A DNA stretch of 64,000 nucleotides, from positions 88,320 through 152,319 of the forward strand of contig CANQWS010000002.1 of assembly GCA_947627615.1 (NCBI GenBank). Reading direction: 5' to 3'. The position numbers and the translations under genes are program-made. The DNA comes from an uncultured Muribaculaceae bacterium. Lineage in GTDB: Bacteria; Bacteroidota; Bacteroidia; Bacteroidales; Muribaculaceae. The notes under the pieces were generated by a model, which saw only the letters and a list, made by a program, of their open reading frames with translations, was not told the origin of the DNA and made no database searches. Shown piece by piece: positions 18,186-25,986 of the stretch. Numbering within the stretch: position 1 is the first letter of the stretch; every line of letters begins with the position of its first letter.

Positions 18186-18231
18186 GCGGGAGCTTGCCGA
18201 GGGAACAACAACCCAAGGGCATAGCTCCCGC
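18186..18231 (+). other. Inverted repeat between purL and the purF-like gene
   Basis: GCGGGAGCT (18186-18194) and AGCTCCCGC (18223-18231) form a perfect 9-base stem with a 28-base loop that contains a smaller GGG/CCC pairing. It begins 7 bases after the purL stop. No T-run follows, so it is unlikely to be an efficient terminator. It could set mRNA stability or be a small palindromic repeat. The rest of the gap 18180-18302 shows no TAnnTTTG promoter. Confidence 0.45.
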
Positions 18232-18302
18232 ACTCCTTATCTCACTCAAAAGTTTCCAATTCTTTACACATATTCCTCAATTTCTAATCACTTCATCAAG
18301 AT

Positions 18303-19706
18303 ATGGGAGGTTTTTTCGGCGTAACAGCCAGACACAAATGTATTGACGAGCTATTCTATGGAGTAGACTACAACAGTCACATGGGTACCAAACGTGCCGG
18401 TATGGTCACTGTGGACGGTGGCGTCTTCAGCCGGTCTATCCACAACATAGAGAGCAACTACTTCCGCACGAAATTCCAGAACGAGCTGCGTGACTTCACC
18501 GGCAACTCGGGCATTGGAGTCATATCCGACACCGACGCCCAGCCCATCATTGTCAACTGCCATCTCGGAAAATTCGCCATTGTCACGGTAGCCCGCATCA
18601 ACAACATCTCCGAACTCGAGAAGAAACTGCTTGAAAAAGGACATCATTTCTGCGAACACAGCTATGACATAATCAACCCCACAGAGATGATTGCCTCTTT
18701 GATCAGCGAAGGAAAGGACGTTGTCGACGGCATAACCAACATGTTCAACCATCTCCGCGGTTCCTGTTCGTTGCTTCTGCTTCTTGAGGACCGTATCATA
18801 GCCGCGCGTGACCACTACGGACGCACTCCGGTGCTCGTGGCCAAAAAGGACGATGCCTACGCCGTTTCGTCGGAATCCTGCTCGTTCCCCAATCTGGGAT
18901 TCGAACTCTGCTATGAGCTCGGGCCGTCCGAAATAGTGGAAATAAAGCCCGACGGCATCAGGCAGCTCAAGGCGCCTGGTGAAGAAATGCAGATATGCTC
19001 CTTCCTCTGGACCTACTACGGCTATCCCGTGTGTCAGTACGAGGGCCGCAACGTTGACCGCATGCGCTACGTCGATGGCCGCGACATGGCCCGCGAGGAC
19101 GACACCGAGGTGGATTTCGTTAGCGCCATACCTGACTCCGGCATCGGAATGGCCCTCGGATATGCCCAGGGTAAAGGCGTGCCGTATCTGCGCGGAATAT
19201 GCAAATACACCCCCACCTGGCCCAGAAGCTTCACTCCCAGCACCCAGGAGCGCCGCGAACTCGTGGCGAAAATGAAACTGATAGCCAACAAATCGCTGCT
19301 CAAAGGTCGCAAAGTGATTTTCTGCGACGATTCAATAGTGCGCGGCACCCAGCTCCGCGACAATGTGACCGACCTCCGCGATGCGGGAATCAAGGAAATC
19401 CACATGCGCATATCCTGCCCGCCCCTCATTTATCCGTGCAAGTTCCTGAACTTCACGTCGTCGAAGAGCGAGCTTGACTATATCACACGCCGCGTGATCC
19501 AGAAACTCGAAGGCCGTCACGACGCGCACCTTGACGAGTATGCCACACACGGCTCCGAACGCTACAACCGCATGGTCGAGGAAATACGCACCGAACTCGG
19601 TCTCGATTCTCTGAAATTCAGCTCCATGGAGAACATGGTCAATGCAATCGGACTGCCCAAATGCCGTATCTGCACCCATTGCTTCGACGGATCATCCCAT
19701 GACTGA
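18303..19706 (+). CDS. PurF-like amidophosphoribosyltransferase lacking the N-terminal catalytic Cys
   Basis: A 467-residue glutamine-PRPP amidotransferase homologue with an N-terminal Ntn-glutaminase-like domain and a C-terminal phosphoribosyltransferase domain. The PRPP loop FCDDSIVRGTQL (340-351) is intact. The protein begins MGGFFGV, so the position of the catalytic Cys that should follow Met is Gly. Cysteines C232, C379, C457 and C460 match in context the iron-sulfur ligands of the Bacillus-type enzyme. Glutamine hydrolysis therefore looks impossible while PRPP binding remains. It might use ammonia, work with another subunit, or be regulatory. Bacteroides carries a similar MGGFFG paralogue beside a normal purF (from memory). 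It lies 123 bases after purL. Confidence 0.88.
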   Translation: MGGFFGVTARHKCIDELFYGVDYNSHMGTKRAGMVTVDGGVFSRSIHNIESNYFRTKFQNELRDFTGNSGIGVISDTDAQPIIVNCHLGKFAIVTVARINNISELEKKLLEKGHHFCEHSYDIINPTEMIASLISEGKDVVDGITNMFNHLRGSCSLLLLLEDRIIAARDHYGRTPVLVAKKDDAYAVSSESCSFPNLGFELCYELGPSEIVEIKPDGIRQLKAPGEEMQICSFLWTYYGYPVCQYEGRNVDRMRYVDGRDMAREDDTEVDFVSAIPDSGIGMALGYAQGKGVPYLRGICKYTPTWPRSFTPSTQERRELVAKMKLIANKSLLKGRKVIFCDDSIVRGTQLRDNVTDLRDAGIKEIHMRISCPPLIYPCKFLNFTSSKSELDYITRRVIQKLEGRHDAHLDEYATHGSERYNRMVEEIRTELGLDSLKFSSMENMVNAIGLPKCRICTHCFDGSSHD

Positions 19707-19774
19707 CCGGCGCACACGGGCGCAAACACCCCCGTTAACTAAATTTAAGCTATCAGCCAAACAGTTACTATCAT

Positions 19775-19810
19775 AATTGCACATGACGGATTTGTCATGT
19801 GCAATTCTTT
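19775..19810 (+). terminator. Hairpin terminator after the purine genes
   Basis: AATTGCACATGAC (19775-19787) and GTCATGTGCAATT (19794-19806) pair perfectly over 13 bases with loop GGATTT. CTTTATTATT follows. It is symmetric, but only the plus strand has an upstream transcript. Confidence 0.82.
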
Positions 19811-19915
19811 ATTATTCGCTGACTTGCATCCGGCCCGGAAACGGGACCTGCCGCTGACCACTGCCCCGGTAAATGCCTTAAAGTTATATAATCAAGCTGT
19901 TAAGCAAGTTTAGGC

Positions 19916-19946
19916 TTGTGAATTTCAGATGAATTGTGTACCTTTG
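19916..19946 (+). promoter_or_regulatory. Promoter of etfB-etfA-acyl-CoA dehydrogenase (TTG-20-TACCTTTG)
   Basis: TTG at 19916-19918 and TACCTTTG at 19939-19946 have 20-base spacing. The predicted leader is about 70 bases. Confidence 0.75.
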
Positions 19947-20023
19947 CAGTGATAACCCCAGCCGTGTGGCTGTGATTACCTGAAACCGATCGAAAACATT
20001 AACTATCCCAATAATTTAATCTT

Positions 20024-20896
20024 ATGAGTTATAACATCATTGTGCTCGCAAAGCAGGTACCTGACACCCGCAACGTGGGCAAAGATGCGATGAAAGAAGA
20101 TGGCACGATCAACCGTGCCGCCCTGCCGGCAATCTTCAACCCAGAAGACCTGAACGCCCTTGAGCAAGCCCTCCGCATCAAAGATGCCAACCCCGGCACC
20201 ACTGTGACAATTCTTACCATGGGACTCCCGAGAGCTGCCGAAGTGATTCGTGAAGCTATGTACCGCGGCGCTGACGCCGGAATCGTTCTTACAGACCGTG
20301 TGCTCGGTGGTGCCGATACTCTTGCCACCTCATACTCTCTGGCTCGTGCGGTCAACAAATTCGGCAACTATGACCTCATTCTCGGCGGCCGTCAGGCCAT
20401 CGACGGCGATACCGCTCAGGTTGGCCCCCAGATAGCTGAAAAGCTCGGCCTTCCTCAGGTTACATACGCCGAGGAAATCCTTGATATCAACCCCAAGAAC
20501 ATAACCGTGAAACGCCGTCTGGAAAACGGTGTCGAGACTCTCCGTGCGCCTCTCCCCTGCGTGGTGACCGTCAACGGCTCTGCCGCCGAATGCCGCCCCA
20601 GAAACGCAATGCGTCTCCAGAAATACAAATATGCGGCCTCCACTTCCGAAAAAGCAAAACTCAGCGAGGAACGTCAGGCCCTTCTTGACAAACGCGACTA
20701 TCTCAACATTCCCGAATGGAGCGCAGCCTACGTTGAGGCCGATCCCGAACAGATAGGTCTGCCCGGCTCGCCCACAAAGGTAAAGGCAATTGAAAACGTT
20801 GTTTTCACAGCCAAGGAAAGCCGCTGCGTGGAAAACAACGACGAGCAGCTCGAAGAACTCATCAAAGAGCTCATAGCCAACCATACAATCGGTTAA
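20024..20896 (+). CDS. etfB: Electron transfer flavoprotein beta subunit
   Basis: A 290-residue EtfB/FixA family protein. It begins with YNIIVLAKQVPDT and carries the AMP/nucleotide-binding region GADAGIVLTDRVLGGADTLATS and the family segment GRQAIDGDTAQVGPQIAE. With EtfA it passes electrons from the acyl-CoA dehydrogenase encoded two genes on. Whether the pair is of the bifurcating type cannot be decided by eye. First gene of a three-gene unit closed by a hairpin at 23705. Confidence 0.95.
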   Translation: MSYNIIVLAKQVPDTRNVGKDAMKEDGTINRAALPAIFNPEDLNALEQALRIKDANPGTTVTILTMGLPRAAEVIREAMYRGADAGIVLTDRVLGGADTLATSYSLARAVNKFGNYDLILGGRQAIDGDTAQVGPQIAEKLGLPQVTYAEEILDINPKNITVKRRLENGVETLRAPLPCVVTVNGSAAECRPRNAMRLQKYKYAASTSEKAKLSEERQALLDKRDYLNIPEWSAAYVEADPEQIGLPGSPTKVKAIENVVFTAKESRCVENNDEQLEELIKELIANHTIG

Positions 20897-20925
20897 TCAC
20901 CCTCACTCACAACCCATCATCAATC

Positions 20926-21954
20926 ATGACTGACAATAACAACCTTATAGTTTACTGTGAGTTTGACGAAGGCCATGTGGCCGACGTCAGCCTCGAGCTC
21001 CTTACAAAAGGCCGCCAGCTCGCTACCAAGCTCGGCGTGAAACTTGAAGCAATCGTCATTGGCGACAATCTTGAAGGCATTGAAAACCAGCTCTTCCCCT
21101 ACGGTGTCGACACCGTTTACAAAGTTGCTGACAAGCGCCTTTATCCCTATACTTCCAATCCCCATTCAGCTGTGCTCATCAACCTTTTCCGCGAAATCAA
21201 ACCGCAGATTTGCCTGATGGGCGCTACATGTATCGGACGTGACCTCGGTCCTCGCGTTTCATCATGCCTCCACAGCGGTCTGACCGCTGACTGCACGGCT
21301 CTTGAAATCGGCGACCACAAGGATCCCAAGACCGGCAAGGAATACACCGACTTGCTCTATCAGATCCGCCCCGCTTTCGGCGGCAACATCGTGGCTACAA
21401 TCGTCAACCCCGACTGCCGTCCCCAGATGGCCACAGTGCGTGAAGGCGTCATGAAGAAAGAAATCTTCGACCCCGAACACAAAGGCACCGTTGTGGAGCT
21501 TGACGCCTCGAAATATGTCAAGCCCGAGGATTTCGCCGTTGAAATCATTGACCGCCACATCGAGAAATCCAAAACCAACATCAAAGGCGCTCCCATCATC
21601 GTGGCCGGAGGTTACGGAATGGGCTCACGTGAAAACTTCGACCTTCTCTATCAGCTTGCCGAAACACTCGGCGGCGAGGTAGGCGCTTCACGTGCAGCCG
21701 TCGATGCCGGATTCTGCGAGCATGACCGCCAGATAGGCCAGACAGGTGTGACCGTTCGTCCGAAACTCTACATTGCATGTGGCATTTCAGGTCAGATCCA
21801 GCATATTGCCGGCATGCAGGAGAGCTCCATCATAATCTCCATCAACAACGACCCCGATGCCCCCATCAACACAATCGCCGATTTTGTAATCACCGGCAAT
21901 GTCGAGGATGTCGTTCCTAAACTCATCAAGTATTACAAGAAAAACTCCAAGTAA
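20926..21954 (+). CDS. etfA: Electron transfer flavoprotein alpha subunit
   Basis: A 342-residue EtfA/FixB protein. The C-terminal FAD-binding domain is complete: VAGGYGMGSRENF, GGEVGASRAAVDAG, QIGQTGVTVRP, YIACGISGQIQHIAGM and INNDPDAPI. It follows etfB by 29 bases and precedes the dehydrogenase by 8 bases, consistent with a heterodimer made in step with its partner. Confidence 0.96.
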   Translation: MTDNNNLIVYCEFDEGHVADVSLELLTKGRQLATKLGVKLEAIVIGDNLEGIENQLFPYGVDTVYKVADKRLYPYTSNPHSAVLINLFREIKPQICLMGATCIGRDLGPRVSSCLHSGLTADCTALEIGDHKDPKTGKEYTDLLYQIRPAFGGNIVATIVNPDCRPQMATVREGVMKKEIFDPEHKGTVVELDASKYVKPEDFAVEIIDRHIEKSKTNIKGAPIIVAGGYGMGSRENFDLLYQLAETLGGEVGASRAAVDAGFCEHDRQIGQTGVTVRPKLYIACGISGQIQHIAGMQESSIIISINNDPDAPINTIADFVITGNVEDVVPKLIKYYKKNSK

Positions 21955-21962
21955 ATTCAGCT

Positions 21963-23663
21963 ATGGCTAACTTCTATACTGACAATCCCGAATTAAAGCA
22001 TCATCTGAATCATCCTCTGATGCAAAAAATCGTGGCTCTCAAAGAACGCGATTTCTCAGATGCGGAAAAATATGACTATGCTCCCCTGAACTTCGACGAC
22101 GCCATGGATTCCTACGACAAGGTTCTTGAAATCGTAGGTGAAATCTGCGGCACCACTATAGCCGACAATGCCGAAGGCGTTGACCATGAAGGTCCCCGTG
22201 TTGTTGACGGCCATGTGGAATATGCCGAAGGCACCAAAGCCAACCTCGATCTCTGCCGCAAGGCCGGTCTGATGGGCATGTCGATGCCCCGTCGTCTCGG
22301 AGGTCTGAATTTCCCCATCACTCCCTACATCATGGCCGCTGACATTGTGAGCCGTGCCGATACAGGTTTCGAGAACCTCTGGGGTCTTCAGGACTGCGCC
22401 GAGACAATCTATGAATTCGCTTCCGACGAACAGAAGGAGCGCTTCATTCCCCGCGTATGCAAAGGCGAGACCATGTCAATGGACCTTACCGAACCCGATG
22501 CCGGTTCTGACCTCCAGTCAGTCATGCTCAAGGCAACCGAGCAGCCTGACGGCACCTGGCGCCTGAACGGCGTGAAACGCTTCATCACCAACGGCGACAG
22601 CGACATCCATCTCGTTCTCGCCCGCTCAGAGGATGGCACCCGCGACGGCCGTGGCCTCTCGATGTTCATCTATGACAAGCGCGATGGCGGTGTGACAGTG
22701 CGCCGCATCGAGAACAAGATGGGTATCAAGGGTTCACCCACTTGCGAACTCGTCTATAAGAACGCCAAAGCAGAACTCTGCGGCTCCCGCCGTATGGGTC
22801 TTATAAAATATGTGATGGCTCTCATGAACGGCGCCCGTCTCGGTATCGCCGCTCAGTCTGTAGGTGTCAGCGAACGCGCCTATCGCGAGGCTCTGGCCTA
22901 CGCCAAAGACCGCAAGCAGTTCGGCAAAGCCATCATCGAATTCCCGGCAGTCTACGAAATGCTCGCCGTGATGAAAGCCAAGCTCGACGCTTCGCGCGCA
23001 CTTCTCTACGAGACTTCCCGTTTTGTCGACGTCTACAAGATTTATGAGGACATAGCCAAAGAGCGCAGCCTCACTCCGGAGGAACGCAAGGAGATGAAAG
23101 CCTACTCCAAGCTGGCCGACGCCTGCACCCCGCTGGTAAAAGGCATGGGCAGCGAATACTGCAACCAGAACGCATACGACTGTATCCAGATCCACGGCGG
23201 TTCAGGTTTCATGAAGGACTATGCCTGCGAACGTCTCTACCGCGACGCACGCATCACCTCCATCTACGAAGGAACAACCCAGCTCCAGGTTGTGGCAGCC
23301 ATCCGCCACGTCACCACCGGCACTTATCTGAGCATGATCCGCAACTACGAGCTTCAGCCTTTCGCCGAAGAACTGTCTGCTGTTCACGCACAGCTCATGG
23401 ACATGACATCGACCTACGAGGCCGCCGTCAACAAGGTGCTCGAAGCCAAAGACCAGACCGTGACCGATTTCATGGCACGTCGCATGGTTGAAATGGCCGG
23501 CAACATCATCATGGGTTATCTCCTTCTCCAGGATGCAAGCCGCAACGGCGAGTTCAAGAAATCAGCCGAAGTTTACTGCAAGCTCGCTCAGGCCGAAGTG
23601 GCCAAGCACGCCGATTTCATTGCCAACTTCTCTGTTGCCGATGTCGAGGCCTACAAGGCATAA
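21963..23663 (+). CDS. Acyl-CoA dehydrogenase family flavoenzyme
   Basis: A 566-residue acyl-CoA dehydrogenase, longer than the roughly 380-residue short-chain enzymes because of N- and C-terminal extensions. Flavin/substrate motifs include MDLTEPDAGSDLQS, CERLYRDARITSIYEGTTQLQ (with the likely catalytic Glu in YEGT) and IHGGSGFMKDYA. It donates electrons to EtfAB encoded just upstream. The acyl substrate and metabolic direction are unknown; no thiolase, hydratase or CoA ligase gene is nearby. Confidence 0.92.
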   Translation: MANFYTDNPELKHHLNHPLMQKIVALKERDFSDAEKYDYAPLNFDDAMDSYDKVLEIVGEICGTTIADNAEGVDHEGPRVVDGHVEYAEGTKANLDLCRKAGLMGMSMPRRLGGLNFPITPYIMAADIVSRADTGFENLWGLQDCAETIYEFASDEQKERFIPRVCKGETMSMDLTEPDAGSDLQSVMLKATEQPDGTWRLNGVKRFITNGDSDIHLVLARSEDGTRDGRGLSMFIYDKRDGGVTVRRIENKMGIKGSPTCELVYKNAKAELCGSRRMGLIKYVMALMNGARLGIAAQSVGVSERAYREALAYAKDRKQFGKAIIEFPAVYEMLAVMKAKLDASRALLYETSRFVDVYKIYEDIAKERSLTPEERKEMKAYSKLADACTPLVKGMGSEYCNQNAYDCIQIHGGSGFMKDYACERLYRDARITSIYEGTTQLQVVAAIRHVTTGTYLSMIRNYELQPFAEELSAVHAQLMDMTSTYEAAVNKVLEAKDQTVTDFMARRMVEMAGNIIMGYLLLQDASRNGEFKKSAEVYCKLAQAEVAKHADFIANFSVADVEAYKA

Positions 23664-23704
23664 TCGCCTTTAATACAGACCGACTAACTTACTCCATATT
23701 CAGG

Positions 23705-23740
23705 CGGCCGTCGCTTTCAGAAGCGGCGGCCGTCAACTTT
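23705..23740 (+). terminator. Hairpin terminator after the acyl-CoA dehydrogenase gene
   Basis: CGGCCGTCGCTT (23705-23716) pairs with AAGCGGCGGCCG (23721-23732) over 12 positions (one G-U) with loop TCAG. A modest T-containing stretch, TCAACTTTATC, follows. Confidence 0.72.
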
Positions 23741-23774
23741 ATCTATCCGTCAGAAATTTGGAGTCTGACGGATT

Positions 23775-23804
23775 TTGAAAAGTGAGCATTTTTCGCTATG
23801 TTTG
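23775..23804 (+). promoter_or_regulatory. Promoter of metF (TTG-19-TATGTTTG)
   Basis: TTG at 23775-23777 and TATGTTTG at 23797-23804 have 19-base spacing. The leader to the chosen ATG at 23880 is about 70 bases. It contains a tiny frame (ATG 23809, five codons) of doubtful meaning and no recognised riboswitch. Confidence 0.7.
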
Positions 23805-23879
23805 CATTATGAAGTGGCCTAATCCCTGTTTTGACCGGATTTGAATCGCGAAGTCACTTCAGATAACAACCACTGTCAG

Positions 23880-24836
23880 ATGACAATTCCGCAAATCATA
23901 TCATCAGGATCTGAAAAGAAATTTTCCCTTGAAGTACTGCCGCCGCTCAAAGGCAACGGTGCCGGACGCCTTTTCGAACGTCTGGACCGCCTCGTGGATT
24001 TTGGCCCGAGTTACATCAACATCACCACCCACCGCAGTGAGCTTGTCTATAAATCCACCTCCGACGGCCTCTACCAGAGAGTGTCACAGCGTGTGCGCCC
24101 CGGAACAGTTGCGCTTGCAGCGGCCATTCAGCAGCGCTACCGCCTGCCTGCGGTCCCGCATATAATCTGCAGCGGATACAGCCGTCTGGAAACCGAATAC
24201 GCCCTCATTGACCTTAGCTTTCTCGGAATCACGAACCTGCTGGTGCTCCGCGGCGACAAAGCCAAACACGAGAACCGCTTCACCCCGGTCGATGGCGGCC
24301 ATTCCCACGCTTGCCAGCTCCAGAACCAGATTTCGGATTTCAACCGCGGAATGTTCATTGACGGTACCCACATGGACATCGTAGCCGACACGCCGTTTGA
24401 CTACGGCGTGGCCGGATACCCCGAGAAACACGAGGAATCGCCCAACGCGGAAATGGACATGATGTATCTAAGGCAGAAAATAGATGCCGGTGCAAGTTAC
24501 ATTGTGACACAGATGTTTTTTGACAATGCCAGATACTTTGACTTTGTCAGCCGGTGCCGCAATGCCGGAATAAACGTACCGATAATTCCCGGAATAAAAC
24601 CCATCGTCAGCCGCTCGCAACTGACGGTTCTTCCGAAAGTGTTCCATGTAGACCTCCCCACGCCTCTGGCCTCGGCTCTGATGAATGCCGCTGACGATGA
24701 CCGGGCCAAAGCCATTGGAATAGAATGGTGCGCCATGCAGATGCGGGAGCTTTATTCCTCCGGTGTAAAATCAATCCACATATACTCCCACAACGCTTCG
24801 GCAAGTGTGGAATCCATATTAAAGCAGGTTCTCTAA
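23880..24836 (+). CDS. metF: 5,10-methylenetetrahydrofolate reductase
   Basis: TIM-barrel flavoenzyme that makes 5-methyl-THF for methionine synthesis. FSLEVLPP near the N-terminus carries the MTHFR glutamate region. NLLVLRGDKA, GVAGYPEKHEESP and ASYIVTQMFFDN are classic motifs. ATG 23880 gives 318 residues and is preferred over an in-frame TTG 39 bases upstream, which would add a poorly conserved N-terminus. It has its own promoter, and holB follows 19 bases after its stop. Confidence 0.95.
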   Translation: MTIPQIISSGSEKKFSLEVLPPLKGNGAGRLFERLDRLVDFGPSYINITTHRSELVYKSTSDGLYQRVSQRVRPGTVALAAAIQQRYRLPAVPHIICSGYSRLETEYALIDLSFLGITNLLVLRGDKAKHENRFTPVDGGHSHACQLQNQISDFNRGMFIDGTHMDIVADTPFDYGVAGYPEKHEESPNAEMDMMYLRQKIDAGASYIVTQMFFDNARYFDFVSRCRNAGINVPIIPGIKPIVSRSQLTVLPKVFHVDLPTPLASALMNAADDDRAKAIGIEWCAMQMRELYSSGVKSIHIYSHNASASVESILKQVL

Positions 24837-24855
24837 CCGCCAACAATAGTCCGTT

Positions 24856-25986
24856 ATGAAATTCAGTGAAATACCGGGACATGACAATGTAAAGGAACGC
24901 ATGCGCCTGATGGCGTCGTCCGACAGACTCCCCCACGCTCTTCTGCTTGAAGGACCGGAGGGTGTGGGCAAACTCGCTCTTGCCAGAGCTTTCGCTCAAT
25001 ACATCCACTGCGAGAACCCCGGTCCGGACGGTGACGCCTGCGGCGAGTGCAGAAACTGCCGGCTCCATCAGTCAATGAACCATGTCGACACCCATTACTC
25101 GTTTCCGGTAGTGAAGCTTGACGGTATGACCAACGCCCCCATTTCCGATGATTTCTATAAGGAATGGACCGAATTCACCGCCGGCCGTATCTACACCGAC
25201 ATCGAATCATGGGCCTCCACATTCAACAAGCGCAACGCCAATCCTCAGATCTACGTGACCGAGAGCGACGAGCTGGTCAAACAGCTTGCATTCACCTCCC
25301 ACGTAACCCGGTATAAAATCGTGATCATGTGGCTGCCGGAACGCCTCAACGAAACAGCTGCCAACAAACTGCTGAAGATGATTGAGGAACCGTTCGAGGA
25401 CACCATCTTCATCCTCGTCAGCAACAACCCTGCCGGAATTCTGCCTACGATCTATTCCCGTGTGCAGCGTCTGTCGCTCAAGCGTCTGCCCGATGCTACA
25501 GTAGCCGAGAACCTCATGAAGCGTGGAGGCCTTGACCGGGCCGATGCCATGGCCATAGCCCACAATGCGGCCGGAAACATGATAGCGGCCCTGCGGCTTC
25601 TTGAATCCGACAAGGAAATCGCCACCTACTTTGACTTCTTCGTCACGCTGATGCGCCTGGCCTATCTGCGCGATGTGAAGAAACTGCGGGAATGGACCGA
25701 GGACCTCACCGCGCTCGGCAGGGAAAAAGAAATATCTTTCTACGAATATGCGTCACGGATGATACGTGAAAATTTCATGCTCAATTTCAATGTCCCCGCC
25801 CTGAGCTATCTTTCGGCGACGGAACATAATTTCGCCGTGAGATTCTCGCGCTTCATAACCGTGAGAAATGTCGAGAAACTCATGGAGGTATTCGGAAACG
25901 CCATACGCGACATTGCCGGCAACGGAAACGGAAAGATAGTGAACTTCGACGTAGCCATCAAAACCATACTCCTTCTCAAGCAATGA
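24856..25986 (+). CDS. holB: DNA polymerase III delta' subunit
   Basis: AAA+ clamp-loader subunit, 376 residues. GPEGVGK (33-39) occupies the Walker A position. Zinc-module cysteines C52, C62, C65 and C68 follow, the arrangement seen in clamp-loader gamma/delta' proteins. The SRC-type sensor is present as YSRVQ. Central KIVIMWLPERLNETAANKLLKMIEEP is the delta'-like box. It ends in an ATGA overlap with the AddB-like nuclease gene. Confidence 0.93.
   Translation: MKFSEIPGHDNVKERMRLMASSDRLPHALLLEGPEGVGKLALARAFAQYIHCENPGPDGDACGECRNCRLHQSMNHVDTHYSFPVVKLDGMTNAPISDDFYKEWTEFTAGRIYTDIESWASTFNKRNANPQIYVTESDELVKQLAFTSHVTRYKIVIMWLPERLNETAANKLLKMIEEPFEDTIFILVSNNPAGILPTIYSRVQRLSLKRLPDATVAENLMKRGGLDRADAMAIAHNAAGNMIAALRLLESDKEIATYFDFFVTLMRLAYLRDVKKLREWTEDLTALGREKEISFYEYASRMIRENFMLNFNVPALSYLSATEHNFAVRFSRFITVRNVEKLMEVFGNAIRDIAGNGNGKIVNFDVAIKTILLLKQ

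Larger units (their letters stand above)
19707..20023. other. Intergenic region: terminator, unassigned spacer, etf promoter
   Basis: This 317-base gap holds a 13-base-pair hairpin (19775-19806) ending the purine transcript and a consensus promoter (19916-19946) for etfB. In the roughly 110 bases between them I see no open frame, tRNA-like fold or further TAnnTTTG element. The etfB leader contains a small hairpin, CAGCC-GTGT-GGCTG, close to 19970. Confidence 0.6.

Noticed and set aside
17262..18233. Minus-strand open frame of 323 codons opposite the 3' end of purL
   Set aside because: It is antisense to the conserved glutaminase domain of PurL and has no recognisable motif; it results from GC-rich codon positions.
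23805..23879. Possible riboswitch in the metF leader
   Set aside because: The leader is only about 70 bases and shows no conserved SAM-, SAH- or cobalamin-riboswitch core that I can recognise.
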